A DNA stretch of 17,368 nucleotides from Pyropia haitanensis (lineage: Eukaryota; Rhodophyta; Bangiophyceae; Bangiales; Bangiaceae): contig SDUX01000035.1 of NCBI GenBank assembly GCA_008729055.1, positions 1-17,368 on the forward strand, read 5' to 3'. Below the pieces are notes generated by a model. That model did no database searches and had not been told where the DNA came from. It was given only the letters and a program-made list of their open reading frames with translations. The position numbers were made by a program, and so were the translations under genes. Below are positions 15,323-17,368 of this stretch, piece by piece. The first letter of the stretch is position 1, and every line of letters starts with the position of its first letter.

Positions 15323-16206
15323 CGTAGCGAACCGCCGGTGTTTGTGCCCGTCGACTTGGGCACGGCCACAACCCAGTCCTCACCCGGCAAATCGGGAAAG
15401 CCCTGAAAGTTCAGGATGTTGTTGAACTTTAGCCGACAGGTCTCCAGCCGCTTGTTGCAACCCGCAATCAGCTTGACCTGCGTGCCTGTACTCACATCGC
15501 CCTTGATCGGCTCCCATAGGTCGATGATCCGGACGCCATCGCGCACCCGATCATGCTTGATCAGGCCAAAGAGCCCTGCTGCGGGCCCATCAATGACCTC
15601 AATGCGGCCCCGAATGAAGAATTCCTCGTCAAACCCCGGCAGGCTCTCCCATGTGAATGTCCGTGCGCCCTCCTGCACATCCACAGGCAGGGTCACCGTA
15701 TATCCCGGCAAAGTCGTGTCGAACCGACATTGCGCATCGCCCAGCACGGCTGTGCAGGGCTTCTGATAGACCCGCCCCAACGTGCGATTCAGCGCCTCTG
15801 TCAGCCCGCGGAGTTCAGCTCGGAACGTGCCATTAACCCGCGTGATCTCCCCAATGGAGCCTCGAAACTTCAGCCAGCGCTGTGATACGTCCTGCCAGTT
15901 CACTAACCATGTCTGGACCTCGGCCCCATCAAAACGCCCCTGCTCAATCTCATCTTCCCGGATCGACGCATCGCTGAGCGCTCCAACTGCCTCAGTATTG
16001 TCAACCGACAGCCCCGTTGTCTGGGCAATCGCTTTCGCCGACAACCCTGCGTCTGCGCGAAAACTGACCCCGTCAAACACCAGCGGTAAATCATGGTCGG
16101 TAAAGGCAAACTGCACCCCGTCTTTGCGCGTGATCAGCCACGCGTGACAAACGGTCGTAAGGCCGCCTTCCAAGTGCGCCTGCAATCCGGCATCCAATCC
16201 CGCCAT
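15319..16206 (-). CDS. GTA g13, baseplate hub protein (DUF2163)
   Basis: A 295-residue protein of the DUF2163 / GTA g13 family, related to phage lambda gpL-type hub proteins. The N-terminal region shows CHAWLITRKDGVQFAFTDHD and DAGLSAKAIAQTTGLSVDN. The C-terminal region has four cysteines, C151 (YQKPCTAVLG), C160 (DAQCRFD), C250 (LIAGCNKRL) and C257 (ETCRLKFNNILNFQGFPDLP), which suit a 4Fe-4S site as known in gpL. The ATG at 16206 shares its A with the g12 stop (TGATG); a TTG at 16209 is also in frame but less likely. g14 overlaps the 3' end by 4 nt. Confidence 0.93.
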   Translation of the reverse strand: MAGLDAGLQAHLEGGLTTVCHAWLITRKDGVQFAFTDHDLPLVFDGVSFRADAGLSAKAIAQTTGLSVDNTEAVGALSDASIREDEIEQGRFDGAEVQTWLVNWQDVSQRWLKFRGSIGEITRVNGTFRAELRGLTEALNRTLGRVYQKPCTAVLGDAQCRFDTTLPGYTVTLPVDVQEGARTFTWESLPGFDEEFFIRGRIEVIDGPAAGLFGLIKHDRVRDGVRIIDLWEPIKGDVSTGTQVKLIAGCNKRLETCRLKFNNILNFQGFPDLPGEDWVVAVPKSTGTNTGGSLR

Positions 16207-16838
16207 CAAATGCGCACCTCGATCACTGGAACAGACGGTGCCTGTCCGGCCTGAAAACTCTCCACGCTTGTCAGGATGCGATCCGTGTCAAACCGCACGG
16301 GCACGTCAAACTCATACCCGGCATAGACTTCCATGTTTGGATCAGGCGGATGAGTGAAATGGATCATGCCCGTCTCGACGTCGACGTTGTAGTCCAGCCC
16401 TTCCTGAAGCTCGTCCTGCTCCACGCCAACCTTCACCGACCCCGCCACAGGCTTTTTGATGGGCCGTCGATAGAACTGCTCACCCGAGCGATAGGTCTTC
16501 ATGATCTGGAAGCTTTGCTGCACCCCGTCACCATACCCGATGCTCTGATCGTCAAAGACCGGGGCCGCCATCGACCGGCCGGACTTGTAGTCTGCCCAGT
16601 CCTTCCAGCGAAACCCATGCATCTGGCCCATCCGCGCCTCAAAGAACCCGATCACGAGTTGCAGATCATCGAGCGACCGCATCCCGGCACCCGCGTCATA
16701 ACTGCGCCGCGAATGCGCCCAGGGCGTATTGCGCTCCTCAAAGCCATTGGTCAGCGTCACCACATCCGTGCGCCGCTGTGGTCCCCCTACAGAGCCAAAG
16801 CTGAGATTGGGTGGAAATCGTACCTCGTGAAAAGCCAT
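16206..16838 (-). CDS. GTA g12, distal tail protein (DUF2460)
   Basis: A 210-residue protein of the DUF2460 family, the distal tail protein that joins the GTA tail tube to the baseplate. Recognisable blocks are MAFHEVRFPPNLSFGSVGGP, HSRRSYDAGAGMRSLDDLQ, FFEARMGQMHGFRWKDWADY, QQSFQIMKTY and GYEFDVPVRFDTD. The ATG at 16838 is chosen over an adjacent TTG at 16841 because AGGAG lies 7 nt before the ATG. It follows g11 by 24 nt, and its TGA overlaps the g13 start by one base. Confidence 0.94.
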   Translation of the reverse strand: MAFHEVRFPPNLSFGSVGGPQRRTDVVTLTNGFEERNTPWAHSRRSYDAGAGMRSLDDLQLVIGFFEARMGQMHGFRWKDWADYKSGRSMAAPVFDDQSIGYGDGVQQSFQIMKTYRSGEQFYRRPIKKPVAGSVKVGVEQDELQEGLDYNVDVETGMIHFTHPPDPNMEVYAGYEFDVPVRFDTDRILTSVESFQAGQAPSVPVIEVRI

Positions 16839-16862
16839 CAAACTGCTCCTGAATTCTGATGA

Positions 16863-17288
16863 TCAGCGATTGCGGTTGCCGGAACTGAGCACCCGGCTCA
16901 TCTGCGCGGCAATCTGGCTTTGCGAGCGCTGGAAGCTCTTTGCATCAGGTGTGGTGATGTTCATGACCACCGTGGGCCCACCGCCACCACCACCACCACG
17001 CACCCCCAGCTTGCCGTCGGGTCCCCGTGCCAGCGGCATGATCGCCTCCGGTCCTGCCTCCCCCATCAAGCCCATGCCGCCGCGCATCGGAAAGGTGGTG
17101 GCACCACTCACCACACCGCCTTGCGCGAAGGGCATCACGCGCCCCTGGCTGAAAGGTGCGCCATCCGCAAAGGGCAAGATGCCCTGCACCAATGATCCCA
17201 CACCTTGTGCGATCATTCCGCCAAAGTGGTTGGTGACCGGCTTCAGCGCCGCATTGTAGGTCGTATTCACTGAAAAGGGGCTGAGCAA
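16863..17288 (-). pseudogene. GTA g11 tape-measure protein, 3' part up to a strand-switch junction
   Basis: The last 135 or so codons of the GTA tail tape-measure protein. Family blocks are VNTTYNAALKPVTNHFGGM, GILPFADGAPFSQGRVMPFA, GLMGEAGPEAIMPLARGPDG, a run of seven glycines, and a basic C terminus RSQSQIAAQMSRVLSSGN. Homology begins at the valine codon 17270-17268. The six residues before it (MLSPFS, opening at a TTG) do not belong to the family, and no ribosome site precedes them. The expected upstream part of the gene is present but on the opposite strand, from 17272 to the window edge. The gene as written is therefore interrupted. Confidence 0.82.
16981..16999 (-). repeat. Gly-codon trinucleotide run in g11
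   Basis: On the plus strand the run is CCG-CCA followed by further CCA-type units, coding for seven glycines in the g11 protein on the minus strand. It is in frame, so slippage would change the linker length without breaking the gene. Confidence 0.6.
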
Positions 17289-17368
17289 GGGCTGCGCGCG
17301 GCGTTTGACGGCGTTGTCTTTGATGGGATGAAACTATCGGATGCGCTGAAGACGGTTGCGCAATCGTT
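17272..17368 (+). pseudogene. GTA g11 internal segment in inverted orientation
   Basis: Read on the plus strand from 17274, 31 codons give KGAEQGLRAAFDGVVF, then DGMKLSDALKTVAQS, running off the window. This is the segment of g11 that should come immediately before VNTTYNAALKPV, yet here it points the other way. The codon before it is TGA, where the join lies. The match to the expected protein is end to end, so this is real coding sequence and not a chance frame. The segment is a true local inversion or a chimeric contig end. Confidence 0.8.

Noticed and set aside
10721..17368. A complete prophage.
   Set aside because: The genes match the GTA g11-g15 order. No integrase, attachment site, lysogeny or replication gene is visible in the window.

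Overview
The window looks like a chromosomal piece of a marine roseobacter-type alphaproteobacterium (Rhodobacterales). The reasons are a pyruvate dehydrogenase operon whose E1 beta subunit carries its own lipoyl domain, the 3' half of a Rhodobacter-type gene transfer agent (GTA) structural cluster lying next to cysE, and moderately high G+C with strong third-position bias. The taxon is inferred from gene content, not from a database search.

Layout, left to right. (1) 1-1643, plus strand: the last 47 codons of a bactofilin, then a 14-TM drug-efflux-type MFS transporter broken by a one-base frameshift near 950. (2) 3736-1640, minus strand: a likely three-gene run of a cytoplasmic cyclophilin, a secreted cyclophilin overlapping it by 8 bp, and an exported DUF3179 protein whose stop codon interlocks tail-to-tail with the transporter's stop. 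(3) 3865-9413, plus strand: pgk, an FtsB-like divisome protein, then pdhA-pdhB-pdhC. The pdh operon is preceded by a perfect 8-bp inverted repeat and a weak Crp/Fnr-like site, and is followed by two tandem hairpins. (4) 10324-9506, minus strand: cysE, serine acetyltransferase. (5) 17288-10428, minus strand: the distal GTA genes in order g11 (tape measure), g12 (distal tail), g13 (hub), g14 (cell-wall peptidase), g15 (very large tail-tip protein), and a 97-codon gene of unknown function coupled to g15.

How the genes fit together: pgk and the PDH complex form a lower-glycolysis to acetyl-CoA block, and cysE supplies O-acetylserine for cysteine. The GTA genes encode the tail baseplate of a phage-derived particle that packages host DNA and moves it between cells. 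g12-g13-g14 are joined by 1-4 nt stop/start overlaps, and g15 starts 12 nt after g14 with a strong ribosome binding site.

The most striking observations are irregularities in the GTA part. g15 is in three reading-frame pieces, with a one-base loss near its 5' end and a one-base gain near its 3' end that compensate each other. It also carries a 73-residue acidic, Gly-rich insert. At the right edge, the 5' part of g11 lies on the opposite strand from its 3' part, so there is an inversion or chimeric junction at about 17270. Three homopolymer-type frameshifts plus a strand-switch junction in 17 kb could mean draft-assembly errors or a decaying GTA; raw reads would decide. I saw no tRNA, rRNA, CRISPR or insertion sequence. 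No stretch over 300 bases lacks a gene.
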